Counted from the stretch's first letter, positions 45,470 through 55,420 are shown. The stretch is DNA of 64,000 nt from Aequorivita antarctica (GCF_007997155.1 NZ_VORT01000001.1:496001-560000), one strand, 5' to 3'. Notes: a model not told the origin generated them from the sequence alone. Program-made: numbers and translations.

Positions 45470-47299
45470 ATGTCAGCACACGCACAGGTCCCCGCATTAG
45501 AAGATCATCACGATGATCACGGGCATCATCATAAACAAACCTTTGTAACTAAATATATATTTAGTACAGATCATAAAATGATCTCAAAACAATATATGAT
45601 TACCGGTATATTTATGGGTGTCATCGGAATTTTGATGTCTTTATTGTTCAGGTTGCAACTAGCTTGGCCAGACCACAAGTTTACTATTTTTGAGATATTC
45701 CTCGGAAAATGGGGAACAGATGGGGTTATGGATCCAAGTGTTTACTTGGCCTTGGTGACAATTCACGGAACCATAATGGTGTTTTTTGTTTTGACAGCTG
45801 GATTGAGCGGAACCTTTAGTAATCTACTTATCCCACTTCAAATTGGAGCAAGAGACATGGCTTCTGGCTTCCTTAATATGGTTTCCTATTGGTTGTTCTT
45901 TATATCTAGTGTAATAATGCTAGGATCACTATTTGTTGAAGCAGGACCGGCTTCTGCGGGATGGACAATCTACCCTCCTTTAAGTGCATTGCCTCAAGCA
46001 ATACCTGGATCTGGTGCAGGTATGACTTTGTGGTTAATTTCCATGGCAATATTTATTGCAGCATCATTATTGGGCTCTCTTAACTTTATTGTTACAGTGC
46101 TTAACCTGAGGACTAAAGGAATGTCCATGACCAGACTTCCACTTACAATTTGGTCATTCTTTTTAACCGCAATTATTGGTGTTGTTTCTTTTCCGGTTCT
46201 TTTTTCAGCAGCTCTGATGTTGATTATGGATAGAAGTTTCGGTACATCCTTCTTCCTCTCGGATATTTATATAGCTGGGGAAGTATTGCATCACCAAGGT
46301 GGTTCGCCAGTTTTGTTTGAACACCTTTTCTGGTTCTTAGGACACCCAGAAGTTTACATCGTGATTCTTCCCGCAATGGGAATCGTTTCCGAAGTCATGG
46401 CTACTAACTCACGAAAACCTATTTTCGGTTATCGAGCCATGGTCGCTTCCCTATTAAGCATTGCTTTCCTTTCTACAATTGTATGGGGGCACCATATGTT
46501 TATTTCAGGAATGAACCCATTCTTAGGATCGGTATTTACATTTACAACGCTTCTTATTGCAATTCCTTCTGCAGTAAAATCTTTTAACTGGATAACCACA
46601 CTGTGGCGTGGAAAACTACAAATGAACGTAGCAATGCTATGGAGTATAGCATTTGTATCTACCTTTATTACTGGAGGTTTAACAGGTATTATCATGGGTG
46701 ATAGTGCTTTGGATATTAACATTCACGATACCTATTTCATTGTAGCTCACTTCCACTTGGTAATGGGTATTTCTGCCGCTTACGGCTTTTTGGCTGGGGT
46801 GTATCATTGGTTCCCAAAAATGTTTGAAGGTAGAATGATGAACAAAAAATTGGGCTATATCCACTTTTGGGTAACTGCCATTGGTGCCTACGGAATATTT
46901 CTTCCAATGCACTTTGTTGGATTGGCGGGGCTTCCTCGTAGATACTATACCAATACCAACTTCCCTTATTTTGATGATTTAGCAGATATCAATGTGGTTA
47001 TGACCATTTTTGCTATCATTACAATATCAGCCCAAGTGATCTTTCTATACAACTTTATCCACTCTATGTTCTTTGGAAAAATAGGCCCAAAAAACCCTTG
47101 GAATTCCACTACTTTAGAATGGACTGCCGAAGTGAAACACATCCACGGAAACTGGGATGGTCCAATTCCACATGTTTACCGTTGGTCTTATGACTATAGC
47201 AAGTTGAATAAAGACGAAACCGATTTCGTGATTCCGGGACAAGACTTTATTCCTCAGCATGTTCCGTTACAGGACAACGAAGATGAATTAGATCATTAA
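45470..47299 (+). CDS. coxA: Cytochrome c oxidase subunit I
   Basis: This 609-residue haem-copper oxidase catalytic subunit has about twelve helices and the family A signatures: the FLGHPEVYIVILP loop with the CuB His and the His-Tyr crosslink, WGHHMFISGM, and the haem a3/a histidines in HDTYFIVAHFHLVMG. The His-rich N-terminus (EDHHDDHGHHHKQ) may bind metal but its role is unknown. It ends the operon before a terminator. Subunit III (coxC) is not adjacent and may be encoded elsewhere. Confidence 0.96.
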   Translation: MSAHAQVPALEDHHDDHGHHHKQTFVTKYIFSTDHKMISKQYMITGIFMGVIGILMSLLFRLQLAWPDHKFTIFEIFLGKWGTDGVMDPSVYLALVTIHGTIMVFFVLTAGLSGTFSNLLIPLQIGARDMASGFLNMVSYWLFFISSVIMLGSLFVEAGPASAGWTIYPPLSALPQAIPGSGAGMTLWLISMAIFIAASLLGSLNFIVTVLNLRTKGMSMTRLPLTIWSFFLTAIIGVVSFPVLFSAALMLIMDRSFGTSFFLSDIYIAGEVLHHQGGSPVLFEHLFWFLGHPEVYIVILPAMGIVSEVMATNSRKPIFGYRAMVASLLSIAFLSTIVWGHHMFISGMNPFLGSVFTFTTLLIAIPSAVKSFNWITTLWRGKLQMNVAMLWSIAFVSTFITGGLTGIIMGDSALDINIHDTYFIVAHFHLVMGISAAYGFLAGVYHWFPKMFEGRMMNKKLGYIHFWVTAIGAYGIFLPMHFVGLAGLPRRYYTNTNFPYFDDLADINVVMTIFAIITISAQVIFLYNFIHSMFFGKIGPKNPWNSTTLEWTAEVKHIHGNWDGPIPHVYRWSYDYSKLNKDETDFVIPGQDFIPQHVPLQDNEDELDH

Positions 47300-47324
47300 T
47301 AAAACAAGTACATAAACCACAATC

Positions 47325-47353
47325 AAGCCCTTTCAATTTTGAAAGGGCTTTTT
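47325..47353 (+). terminator. Intrinsic terminator of the act/cox operon
   Basis: AAGCCCTTTC (47325-47334) pairs perfectly with GAAAGGGCTT (47341-47350), loop AATTTT, followed by a T run. It lies 25 bases after the coxA stop. Confidence 0.88.
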
Positions 47354-47355
47354 GC

Positions 47356-47388
47356 TTCTACGTAATTTTTAAGTAGGACTACGTAGAA
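47356..47388 (+). repeat. Inverted repeat between cox terminator and candidate small RNA
   Basis: TTCTACGTA (47356-47364) and TACGTAGAA (47380-47388) are perfect inverted arms with a 15-base loop. It lies just upstream of the -7 box at 47409, where an operator could act. No regulator is known. Confidence 0.35.
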
Positions 47389-47408
47389 AGAATTTTAAAG
47401 CAATACAC

Positions 47409-47416
47409 TATCTTTG
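47409..47416 (+). promoter_or_regulatory. Predicted -7 promoter box of the candidate small RNA
   Basis: TATCTTTG matches TAnnTTTG, downstream of the cox terminator and upstream of an orphan terminator. A clear -33 element was not seen. Confidence 0.5.
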
Positions 47417-47421
47417 AACTG

Positions 47422-47508
47422 TTGAGTTTATAATAAGTAGGAAGTGAGGAACCTACCATTTATTTCACTTGGTCGTCTAAATCTAATTTAGGCGGCCTTT
47501 TTTTATTT
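47422..47508 (+). ncRNA. Candidate small RNA between coxA and ruvB
   Basis: The interval starts about 6 bases after a -7 box and ends in a strong terminator. It contains no open reading frame of note. A small hairpin (GTAGG 47437-47441 with CCTAC 47452-47456) precedes the terminator stem (47471-47497). Transcript length would be about 85 bases. It does not match the SRP RNA loop, tRNA or tmRNA. A link to the flavobacterial 6S-like RNAs is possible but untested. Boundaries are approximate. Confidence 0.5.
47471..47508 (+). terminator. Orphan intrinsic terminator (end of candidate small RNA)
   Basis: GGTCGTCTAAAT (47471-47482) pairs with ATTTAGGCGGCC (47486-47497) over 12 bp, including two G-U pairs, with a CTA loop and a T-rich tail TTTTTTTATTTTT. 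The cox operon already ends at 47353, so this terminator needs another transcript. Confidence 0.85.
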
Positions 47509-47573
47509 TTCAAATTTATAAACTTCCTATTCTATCTGCTTCAAAACTATAGAAGTGATACCAAGTGTTTTCC

Positions 47574-47581
47574 TATATTTG
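47574..47581 (+). promoter_or_regulatory. Predicted -7 promoter box of ruvB, directly at the start codon
   Basis: TATATTTG matches TAnnTTTG and ends 4 bases before the ATG at 47586, so the transcript would start at or next to the start codon. Confidence 0.5.
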
Positions 47582-47585
47582 TGTT

Positions 47586-48608
47586 ATGAACGAAAACCTC
47601 GATCCCACCGGAGAAAACCTCTCGCCACAGGAATTGGATATTGAAAAAAAACTACGCCCACTTAGTTTTGACGATTTCACAGGGCAGGATCAGGCTTTGG
47701 AAAATCTTCAAATATTTGTGCAAGCCGCAAACTTGCGCAGCGAAGCGTTGGATCATACTCTTTTTCACGGTCCTCCAGGTTTGGGAAAAACCACCCTTGC
47801 GTATATTCTTGCGAATGAATTGAATGTAAACATTAGGGTTACCTCGGGCCCAGTTCTAGACAAGCCAGGCGATCTTGCTGGATTACTTACGAATCTGGAA
47901 GAACGCGATGTGCTATTTATTGATGAAATTCACCGTTTAAGCCCTATTGTTGAAGAATATCTTTACTCGGCAATGGAAGATTATAAAATTGATATTATGA
48001 TTGAATCCGGGCCCAATGCCCGTTCGGTTCAAATTAATCTCAATCCTTTTACCCTTATTGGAGCAACTACGCGTTCAGGATTGTTAACTGCGCCTATGCG
48101 TGCACGTTTCGGAATCTCTTCGAGATTACAATATTATACTACAGAATTACTCACCACAATTTTACAGCGAAGCGCAGGAATTTTAAACGTTCCCATTACT
48201 ATGGAAGCGGCAATAGAAATTGCGGGTAGAAGTAGGGGAACACCGCGAATTGCAAATGCCCTTTTACGCAGAATCCGTGACTTTGCGCAAATAAAAGGAA
48301 ACGGAAAGATTGATATTCAAATCGCAAGATTTGGTTTGGAAGCTTTACACGTAGATGCACACGGCTTGGACGAAATGGACAATAGAATTCTTAGAACAAT
48401 CATCGAAAAATTTAAAGGCGGCCCCGTTGGAATTACTACAATAGCAACAGCCGTTTCTGAAAGTCCCGAAACTATTGAAGAGGTTTATGAACCGTTTTTA
48501 ATCCAACAAGGTTTTATAATGCGAACTCCACGTGGACGTGAAGTTACCGAAGCTGCTTACAAGCATCTCGGTAAATTGAAAGGCCCAACACAGGGCGGAT
48601 TGTTTTAG
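47586..48608 (+). CDS. ruvB: Holliday junction branch migration ATPase RuvB
   Basis: This 340-residue AAA+ motor drives branch migration with RuvA. Walker A is GPPGLGKTT (near residue 63), Walker [10 protein letters not shown], sensor GATTRSG, and the C-terminal winged helix includes [13 protein letters not shown]. The start [13 protein letters not shown] at 47586 matches RuvB starts in other Flavobacteria; an upstream in-frame start at 47565 lies within the promoter region. ruvA is separate (55421), unlike the ruvAB operons of many bacteria. A P450 gene follows, with the repeat pair in the gap. Confidence 0.96.
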   Translation: MNENLDPTGENLSPQELDIEKKLRPLSFDDFTGQDQALENLQIFVQAANLRSEALDHTLFHGPPGLGKTTLAYILANELNVNIRVTSGPVLDKPGDLAGLLTNLEERDVLFIDEIHRLSPIVEEYLYSAMEDYKIDIMIESGPNARSVQINLNPFTLIGATTRSGLLTAPMRARFGISSRLQYYTTELLTTILQRSAGILNVPITMEAAIEIAGRSRGTPRIANALLRRIRDFAQIKGNGKIDIQIARFGLEALHVDAHGLDEMDNRILRTIIEKFKGGPVGITTIATAVSESPETIEEVYEPFLIQQGFIMRTPRGREVTEAAYKHLGKLKGPTQGGLF

Positions 48609-48620
48609 ATTGAAATGTCT

Positions 48621-48680
48621 CCCCGAGCCGCAGTCGAGGGGTAATTTTAAATTAACTTGAGGTATCGACTGCGCTCGACC
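48621..48680. repeat. Short dispersed repeat, copy 3, as an inverted pair
   Basis: CCCCGAGCCGCAGTCGAGGG (48621-48640) and, inverted, GGTATCGACTGCGCTCGACC (48661-48680) share the GAGC-GCAGTCGA core and could fold into a stem with a loop of about 27 bases. They relate to copies at 651-675 and 6228-6250. They fill the gap between ruvB and the P450 gene. Confidence 0.55.
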
Positions 48681-48691
48681 AAACATTAAAA

Positions 48692-50023
48692 ATGCCAGAA
48701 AAAAAAATCCCCTCAGTTTCTGTTTTCCGCTTTTTAATACATTCCACAAATATTATTAAAAACCCCCTGCCATTTCATCATAAAAATTTTGAATTGCATG
48801 GAGATACTTTTCGTTTAAAATTGGGTTTTGGAAAATCCGTGATCTTTTCAAGGGATCCGGGATTTGCTCAATATGCACTTCAGAAAAACCATAAAAATTA
48901 TACAAAATCGCCTATCCAAACTCGTGATCTTTCAAAATACGTAGGTTTTGGACTGCTCACTTCGGAAGGGGAGCTTTGGCAAAAGCAGCGCAAACTTATA
49001 CAGCCCGCTTTTCATAAAAAACAATTAATAAATTTGTTGGAAACCATTCAGGCCGCCATTAAAACCGAACTCAGAAAAATAGAAATAGATAAACCGATGG
49101 ATGTTTTTCCAATGTTTAACGATCTTGCCTTCCAAACAGTTGTACAATCACTTTTCAGCAGCGCGGTAAATCAAAAGGAAATAAATAAACTTCAACATAT
49201 AACAGAATCCGCCCAAAAAATGCTCGTAAAGGAATTGCGCCAACCGCATCTTGGGTGGTGGTTTATACTCAGTGGAAAAATAAAAAAACATATTTCTGAA
49301 ACTCAAGAAGCCCGAAACATTTTAAAAAAACTGGTCAATGAAAGGAAGCAAAGCGGAAAACGGGAAGATGATCTGCTGGATATGCTTTTGGATGCACGTT
49401 ATGAAGATGGAATGCCAATGGAAATGGAACAACTTGTTGACGAAATACTTATTTTATTTGTTGCCGGCCACGAAACCACATCAAACGCTCTTACTTTTAC
49501 TTGCGAATTATTGGCCCGAAACCCAGAAATTCAAGAAAAACTTTATTCAGAAATAATTGAAGCAAAAGAGAATTCAGAAACTTTGATGGAGTTTATAAAA
49601 AATTGCTCCTTCACAAAAAATGTAATTGAAGAATCATTGCGACTTTATCCGCCAGCCTATTTTATTGACCGTGTAAATATTGAAGTAGACGAATTTAATG
49701 GAATGAAAATTCCGAAAAATTCAAGTTTGTTATTTTCTTTATTAGAAATCCACACCAATCCTGCAAATTGGGAGGAACCCCAAAAGTTTAAACCGGAGCG
49801 TTTTTCAGAAGGTAAACCCAATCATTTTTCTGGACAATATTTTCCTTTTGGCGCGGGTCCGCGAATGTGTATTGGTAATAATTTTGCGATGTATGAAATG
49901 GTTTTGGCCATTGCAGAAATTATGGGGAAATATAAGATTTCTGAAAAGTTAACGCCCATCGAAATAAAACCACTAATTACTTTAAAGCCAAAAAACGCTA
50001 CATTGAAATTCAATTTAAGATAG
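48692..50023 (+). CDS. Cytochrome P450
   Basis: This 443-residue P450 has all hallmarks: I-helix [12 protein letters not shown], ExxR in EESLRLYPP, and the haem-binding loop [14 protein letters not shown] with axial Cys393. There is no N-terminal membrane anchor, so it is probably soluble, depending on ferredoxin or flavodoxin partners not encoded nearby. The sequence pattern recalls CYP102/CYP4-like fatty-acid hydroxylases; the substrate is unknown. queG follows 4 bases downstream, and this ruvB-P450-queG order looks like a chromosomal neighbourhood rather than a pathway. Confidence 0.94.
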   Translation: MPEKKIPSVSVFRFLIHSTNIIKNPLPFHHKNFELHGDTFRLKLGFGKSVIFSRDPGFAQYALQKNHKNYTKSPIQTRDLSKYVGFGLLTSEGELWQKQRKLIQPAFHKKQLINLLETIQAAIKTELRKIEIDKPMDVFPMFNDLAFQTVVQSLFSSAVNQKEINKLQHITESAQKMLVKELRQPHLGWWFILSGKIKKHISETQEARNILKKLVNERKQSGKREDDLLDMLLDARYEDGMPMEMEQLVDEILILFVAGHETTSNALTFTCELLARNPEIQEKLYSEIIEAKENSETLMEFIKNCSFTKNVIEESLRLYPPAYFIDRVNIEVDEFNGMKIPKNSSLLFSLLEIHTNPANWEEPQKFKPERFSEGKPNHFSGQYFPFGAGPRMCIGNNFAMYEMVLAIAEIMGKYKISEKLTPIEIKPLITLKPKNATLKFNLR

Positions 50024-50027
50024 TTTA

Positions 50028-50954
50028 GTGATTCAAAATCCTTTAAAATATTCGCAATTGATAAAAGTCGAGGCCAAACGCTTGGGTTTCATTTCCTGCG
50101 GAATAAGCAAAGCAGAATTTTTGGAAGAAGAAGCGCCGCGTCTTGAAAACTGGCTTAACAAAAATATGAATGGCGAAATGGCCTATATGGAAAACCATTT
50201 CGACAAAAGACTTGACCCAACAATTTTGGTTCCCGATTCCAAAAGTGTTATTTCTTTATTGCTGAATTATTTCCCTTCTGAAATACAAACTTCTGAAACC
50301 TATAAAATTTCAAAATACGCTTACGGCACCGATTATCACTTCATCATAAAAGCTAAATTGAAGCAGTTGATGGATTTCATTTCCGAAGAAATAGGGGAAG
50401 TTCACGGTCGGGCTTTTGTAGATTCAGCACCGGTTTTAGACAAGGCTTGGGCTGCCAAAAGCGGTTTGGGTTGGATTGGGAAACACAGCAATTTGCTTAC
50501 AAAACAGTTGGGCTCCTTTTATTTTATTGCTGAATTGATAATCGATCTCGATTTGGAATACGATACGCCCGTAACCGATCATTGCGGAAGCTGCACAGCC
50601 TGTATTGACGCTTGTCCAACACAAGCAATCGTTGCTGATAAAGTAGTGGACGGCAGTAAGTGCATTTCATATTTTACGATTGAATTGAAAAACGAAATCC
50701 CAACTTCACAAAAAGGTCACTTTGAAGATTGGATGTTCGGCTGCGATATTTGCCAAGATGTATGCCCGTGGAACCGTTTCAGTAAACTACACAGCGAACC
50801 GATTTTTAACCCACACCCTGAAATGCTTTCTATGACCAAGAAAGACTGGGAAGAAATCACTGAGGAGGTTTTTCAAAAACTTTTTAAAAATAGCGCAGTG
50901 AAACGAACCAAATTTTCAGGATTACAGCGAAATATTAATTTTTTGAAAGATTAA
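50028..50954 (+). CDS. queG: Epoxyqueuosine reductase QueG
   Basis: This 308-residue cobalamin- and iron-sulfur-dependent enzyme performs the last step of queuosine synthesis in tRNA. Two [4Fe-4S] ligand sets are visible, [12 protein letters not shown] and [11 protein letters not shown], and the core block [18 protein letters not shown] is typical. The frame opens with GTG at 50028, 4 bases after the P450 stop; no nearby ATG fits. The gene overlaps the convergent outer-membrane gene by 4 bases at their 3' ends. Confidence 0.95.
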   Translation: MIQNPLKYSQLIKVEAKRLGFISCGISKAEFLEEEAPRLENWLNKNMNGEMAYMENHFDKRLDPTILVPDSKSVISLLLNYFPSEIQTSETYKISKYAYGTDYHFIIKAKLKQLMDFISEEIGEVHGRAFVDSAPVLDKAWAAKSGLGWIGKHSNLLTKQLGSFYFIAELIIDLDLEYDTPVTDHCGSCTACIDACPTQAIVADKVVDGSKCISYFTIELKNEIPTSQKGHFEDWMFGCDICQDVCPWNRFSKLHSEPIFNPHPEMLSMTKKDWEEITEEVFQKLFKNSAVKRTKFSGLQRNINFLKD

Positions 50955-52825
50955 TTATACATAACAGTTCGTGGCTTTCCAATCTGAAAGTCCTGAAAAC
51001 CAAAATCGTCACTTTCAAAAGCATTGGTTTTAAAAACATTATTTCCCTCTTCGGGCATTTGTGGAAAATAGGCCAAGGAGAGTTGAAAGGAACTGAATAC
51101 CAAATAGTCGTTACGAATAATGCAGCCCACGCCAAAAGAAGAATATATAGAGTTGCGTCCCCAACTGCGGTTGTTTTCAGCCAGCATTCCCACCGACATA
51201 TTTAGAAAAGGGTTGAAATGAAACCCTAATAATTCCCAAGGCGCATAAAATTGTGTTTGCAGCTTAATTACATATTTTGATGTCCCTACCTCGCGACTTT
51301 CAAAACCTTGAATGTTTCCGTTTCTATAGTCCAGATATAGATTGCCGTAAACTCCATTAAAATCTGAGTTTTCATTAAGGCTTAACCTATCACCTACAGA
51401 ATTTAATCTATTAATGCCAATAACAATTTGTGGTTTTATAAACTGTCTCATCTTCCATTTACTGCCCAACGAAATAAGGTGTGAGAAATAACTTGCCTGA
51501 AAACTGTATGTGGTTTGCTCTGTTTTTGAATGGTTGAAGAAGCTTCCCAATTCAAAGTTCATACTCAAAAACCCCCATTTAAAATAGTTGCCGTAGGAAG
51601 CCTTTGCGCCAAGATACAATCTGTTTGACCGATTTTTATTTTGAATTCCACCAGTTAGGGAGTAAATAAGCCCTATGGGCACATCTTCCGTAATGCCATC
51701 ATTAAATATATAACTATCTTCCACAAATTGGCGTGAGGCAATACCAATGCTGCCCAAAAAAAACTTTTCGTCCGAAAAAAAGCGGATACTATCATATTCT
51801 AAGGTGGGGAAGGTTTTATAATCTACTAACAAGGCACGTGCGCTTATAATTAGATTGGTAGTGCGTTCTTTTTCAGAATTTCCTTTAAACATCCGAAAGG
51901 AATGTCCGCCCCAATAATCTTGTGTACTGAATTTGAAATTTTGATTAACATAAGCCAATGTATCATTCTGAAGTTCTCTTGCCAAGTAGCGTTCCTGCAA
52001 AAATAGTCCCCCCGCCCATCGTGTTAATGGAGAATAAAACATTCTGTCCAAGGCTATTGTTTTTTCATAATAGTCTTCATAGTCAATTGCATAACTTCCC
52101 GTGGCACTAATGAAGGTGTTTTTAAAATTCGGAACTGTATACCTTGCTTCATAAGCGTAATTGCCATCCTCTAAGCGTTTTGAATACCCAATTCTAAACT
52201 GATGCCCCGTCCCAATAAAGCTGCGCTCTCTTAAATTAAGCTTGGTCTGTGTGCCTGAAAGTTGTGCTTTTGCAATAATGCTCCAAGAATCCAAAACGGT
52301 TATGGAAATATCTACCGAATCTTGGGCTGAAGAAACAAACTCTGGCGAAATTTTAACCTCACGAATGTAATTTTCAGCGCGCAACAAGCGTTCGGATTCC
52401 TCCATTAAAAGTGTGTCCAATGGTTGGTTTTCCTTTAAAAGCAAAAAATTTCGAATAGCCAGTTTTTTTGATTTAATATGCAGGGCATTTCCGGTTTTTT
52501 CGAGCCAGCTATTGGCAACCTCGGTGCTATCTGTAAAGGAATACCCAAACGGGTCTTTAGTGTCTATGGTTATATTCCGAATTATTTTCCCTTCAAACTT
52601 TTTGTAATCTGGGCTTTCCACTGGGATAGGCGCTCTTTTGGATTTTGGAACTTTGGGCCTAAAGATCCATCGGTGGACCATTTTAGTATACTTACTTTTT
52701 TTGGAATAAGTTTCTATTTTGTTATATAGATACGTACTATCCTGTGCCGTTTTCTTGTCCTGTGCAGAAAGCTGGAGGCAAGAAGCGAATGCAAATAAAA
52801 AAAATAAAAAGCGAGTCGGTTTCAA
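50951..52825 (-). CDS. BamA/TamA-like outer membrane beta-barrel protein with POTRA-like domain
   Basis: This protein of about 624 residues has a signal peptide ([21 protein letters not shown]). A POTRA-like region follows ([20 protein letters not shown], then [18 protein letters not shown] and [20 protein letters not shown]), then a beta-barrel with alternating strands. The frame is open to a TTG at 52855, but that codon lies inside a -7 promoter box (52853-52860). A TTG at 52825 immediately before the signal peptide is therefore preferred. It is smaller than BamA and has a single POTRA-like unit, so it may insert a subset of outer membrane proteins or have another role. Convergent with queG. 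Confidence 0.72.
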   Translation of the reverse strand: MKPTRFLFFLFAFASCLQLSAQDKKTAQDSTYLYNKIETYSKKSKYTKMVHRWIFRPKVPKSKRAPIPVESPDYKKFEGKIIRNITIDTKDPFGYSFTDSTEVANSWLEKTGNALHIKSKKLAIRNFLLLKENQPLDTLLMEESERLLRAENYIREVKISPEFVSSAQDSVDISITVLDSWSIIAKAQLSGTQTKLNLRERSFIGTGHQFRIGYSKRLEDGNYAYEARYTVPNFKNTFISATGSYAIDYEDYYEKTIALDRMFYSPLTRWAGGLFLQERYLARELQNDTLAYVNQNFKFSTQDYWGGHSFRMFKGNSEKERTTNLIISARALLVDYKTFPTLEYDSIRFFSDEKFFLGSIGIASRQFVEDSYIFNDGITEDVPIGLIYSLTGGIQNKNRSNRLYLGAKASYGNYFKWGFLSMNFELGSFFNHSKTEQTTYSFQASYFSHLISLGSKWKMRQFIKPQIVIGINRLNSVGDRLSLNENSDFNGVYGNLYLDYRNGNIQGFESREVGTSKYVIKLQTQFYAPWELLGFHFNPFLNMSVGMLAENNRSWGRNSIYSSFGVGCIIRNDYLVFSSFQLSLAYFPQMPEEGNNVFKTNAFESDDFGFQDFQIGKPRTVMYN

Positions 52826-52852
52826 TTCTTCTATTAAATAGCGGTTAAGACT

Positions 52853-52860
52853 CAAAAGTA
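52853..52860 (-). promoter_or_regulatory. Predicted -7 promoter box of the BamA-like gene
   Basis: On the minus strand this reads TACTTTTG, matching TAnnTTTG. It overlaps the upstream in-frame TTG at 52855, which supports a later start at 52825 with a leader of about 20 bases. Confidence 0.5.
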
Positions 52861-52964
52861 TTGAAACCTATTTTGATTATATAAAAAATCATGGAAAGTT
52901 AGATTTTAATTTTCTTAGCGAAAACGTAAGTCTTAATTTGTGTTTTCGATTCTTTCAAAACCCG

Positions 52965-52972
52965 TACCTTTG
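52965..52972 (+). promoter_or_regulatory. Predicted -7 promoter box of maeB
   Basis: TACCTTTG matches TAnnTTTG; start near 52979 leaves a leader of about 53 bases containing a repeated TCGAGTT. TTTG at 52937 is 24 bases upstream, slightly far for a -33 element. Confidence 0.5.
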
Positions 52973-53031
52973 ATTTTACTTCTCGAGTTCTACTATATCG
53001 AGTTGATTTTATTAAAAAAACCAAAAGAAAT

Positions 53032-55323
53032 ATGAGCAAGCAAAGCAAACGCCGCGAGGCCTTATTATATCACGCAAAACCAAAACCGGGTAAAATTCAA
53101 GTTGTTCCCACGAAAAGTTATTCTACACAACGTGATCTTTCTTTGGCGTATTCGCCTGGCGTTGCAGATCCTTGTCTTGAGATTGAAAAGGATACTAATA
53201 ATGTTTATAAATATACAAACAAAGGAAACTTAGTTGCTGTAATTTCGAATGGAACTGCCGTTTTGGGTTTGGGTAACATTGGGCCCGAAGCCTCTAAACC
53301 TGTGATGGAGGGAAAAGCATTGCTGTTCAAAATCTTTGCAGATATTGACGTTTTCGATATTGAAGTAAATACTGAAAATATTGATGAATTCATTGCAACA
53401 GTAAAAAACATCGCCCCAACCTTCGGCGGAATAAATTTAGAGGACATAAAAGCTCCCGAAGCTTTCGAAATTGAAAGAAGACTTAAAGAAGAGCTGAATA
53501 TTCCAGTAATGCATGACGACCAGCATGGAACGGCAATCATTTCATCAGCTGCACTACTCAATGCCTTGGAAATTTCTGAAAAAAAGATTGAAGATGTTTC
53601 AATAGTAATTAGCGGTGCAGGTGCTGCGGCAATTTCGTGTACGCGACTTTACAAAGCCTTTGGCGCAAAGACTGAAAATATTGTAATGCTAGATAGCAAA
53701 GGCGTTATCCGTAAAGACCGTGAAAGCCTTTCCGAAGAAAAAGCAGAGTTTGCAACACATCGAAAAATTGATACTTTGGATGAAGCTATGAAAGATGCCG
53801 ATGTGTTTTTAGGCCTTTCTGTTAAAGATATAGTTACGCCCGAGATGCTGCTAAGTATGGCGCCTAATCCTATCGTTTTTGCAATGGCAAATCCTGACCC
53901 TGAGATTGAATACGATTTGGCGGTGAAAACACGAAAGGATATCATTATGGCAACTGGCCGTAGCGACCATCCTAACCAAGTGAACAATGTACTTGGATTC
54001 CCGTTCATTTTCCGCGGAGCGCTTGATGTTAGAGCTACAAAAATAAACGAAGCCATGAAAATGGCAGCAGTAAAAGCCTTGGCGGAATTAGCCAAAGAGC
54101 CTGTGCCTGAACAAGTAAATATTGCTTACGGAGAAACGAAACTCACTTTTGGGAAGGAATACATCATCCCTAAGCCTTTTGACCCACGTTTGATTACCAA
54201 TGTTCCACCTGCTGTGGCAAAAGCTGCTATGGAAAGTGGTGTTGCAACTACAGAAATCACTGATTGGGCAAAATATCAAGATGAACTTAGCGAACGCATG
54301 GGCAGCGATAATAAAATCATTCGCTTGTTGGTGAATCGCGCAAAATTGAACCCGAAACGAATTGTTTTTGCGGAGGCAGATCATTTGGATGTTTTAAAAG
54401 CCGCGCAGATAGTTCATGAAGAAGGTATCGGTATTCCTGTTTTGTTGGGAAGAAAGGATATCATTCTCGAATTAATGAAGCAAATCGATTTTGACGACGA
54501 TATTGAAATTATTGACCCGAAAAGTGACGAACATACTGATAAGCTTCAACATTACGCCCAAAAACTTTGGGAAAAGCGAAGAAGAAGCGGTATTTCACTT
54601 TACACTGCTGAAAAGTTGGTGCGCGAACGAAATTATTTTGCTGGAATGATGCTCAGCGAAGGCGATGTGGATTGTATGATTTCTGGATATGCACGTTCCT
54701 ATCCTTCGGTAGTGATTCCCGTTTTTGAAACCGTGGGAAGATTTGAGGGAGTTACCAAAGTAGCGACCACCAACTTGATGCTTACCAAGCGTGGCCCATT
54801 GTTTTTTTCAGATACTTCCATAAATATTGATCCAACAGCGAAGGAGCTTGCCAAGATTGCGCAAATGACGAATCATACAATGAAAATGTTCGGTTTGCAA
54901 CCCGTAATCGCTATGATTTCGTATGCCAACTTTGGTTCTTCCAAAGATCCGCACGCAACAAAAGTTCGTGAGGCTGTGGATTTGCTTCACAAAAGCAATC
55001 CAGATATGATTGTAGATGGTGAACTGCAAGCCGATTTTGCTTTAAACCCAGAATTACTTCAAAAGAAATTTCCCTTTTCAAAGTTGGCAGGTAAAAAAGT
55101 GAACGCGCTTATTTTTCCAAATCTTGATTCAGCAAACAGTAATTATAAATTGTTGAAAGAACTTAATAATGTTGAATCCATTGGCCCCATTATGTTGGGA
55201 ATGCGTAAACCAGTACATATTCTGCAGTTAGGCGCCAGTGTAGAAGAAATGGTAAATATGTCTGCAGTTGCGGTTGTAGATGCACAGCAAAAAGAGAGGC
55301 GAGCAAGGGAGGAAAGGAAGTGA
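53032..55323 (+). CDS. maeB: NADP-dependent malic enzyme with phosphotransacetylase-like domain
   Basis: This 763-residue protein joins a malic enzyme (about residues 1-425; YSPGVADPCLEIEKD, HDDQHGTAII, and the nucleotide-binding ISGAGAAAISC) to a C-terminal phosphotransacetylase-like domain (about 430-763; NPKRIVFAEADHLDVLKAA). The two-domain form is that of MaeB, which converts malate to pyruvate and CO2 with NADP reduction. The PTA part usually is regulatory (acetyl-CoA sensing), not catalytic. It is a single gene with its own promoter, and the next gene has a separate one. Confidence 0.94.
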   Translation: MSKQSKRREALLYHAKPKPGKIQVVPTKSYSTQRDLSLAYSPGVADPCLEIEKDTNNVYKYTNKGNLVAVISNGTAVLGLGNIGPEASKPVMEGKALLFKIFADIDVFDIEVNTENIDEFIATVKNIAPTFGGINLEDIKAPEAFEIERRLKEELNIPVMHDDQHGTAIISSAALLNALEISEKKIEDVSIVISGAGAAAISCTRLYKAFGAKTENIVMLDSKGVIRKDRESLSEEKAEFATHRKIDTLDEAMKDADVFLGLSVKDIVTPEMLLSMAPNPIVFAMANPDPEIEYDLAVKTRKDIIMATGRSDHPNQVNNVLGFPFIFRGALDVRATKINEAMKMAAVKALAELAKEPVPEQVNIAYGETKLTFGKEYIIPKPFDPRLITNVPPAVAKAAMESGVATTEITDWAKYQDELSERMGSDNKIIRLLVNRAKLNPKRIVFAEADHLDVLKAAQIVHEEGIGIPVLLGRKDIILELMKQIDFDDDIEIIDPKSDEHTDKLQHYAQKLWEKRRRSGISLYTAEKLVRERNYFAGMMLSEGDVDCMISGYARSYPSVVIPVFETVGRFEGVTKVATTNLMLTKRGPLFFSDTSINIDPTAKELAKIAQMTNHTMKMFGLQPVIAMISYANFGSSKDPHATKVREAVDLLHKSNPDMIVDGELQADFALNPELLQKKFPFSKLAGKKVNALIFPNLDSANSNYKLLKELNNVESIGPIMLGMRKPVHILQLGASVEEMVNMSAVAVVDAQQKERRAREERK

Positions 55324-55389
55324 GAAAATGCATACTTTTCCGCTCAATATTTTCATAAAAACCCCAATGGCTGTTGCAAATAATTATGC

Positions 55390-55397
55390 TATATTTG
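55390..55397 (+). promoter_or_regulatory. Predicted -7 promoter box of ruvA-sprA
   Basis: TATATTTG matches TAnnTTTG, 23 bases before the ruvA ATG, giving a leader of about 17 bases. Confidence 0.55.
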
Positions 55398-55420
55398 ACC
55401 CTTTAAGTTTTCGTTAACAT

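Noticed and set aside
47422-47508. SRP 4.5S RNA as identity of the candidate small RNA
   Set aside because: The conserved GGAAG/GCAG loop arrangement of SRP RNA is not present.
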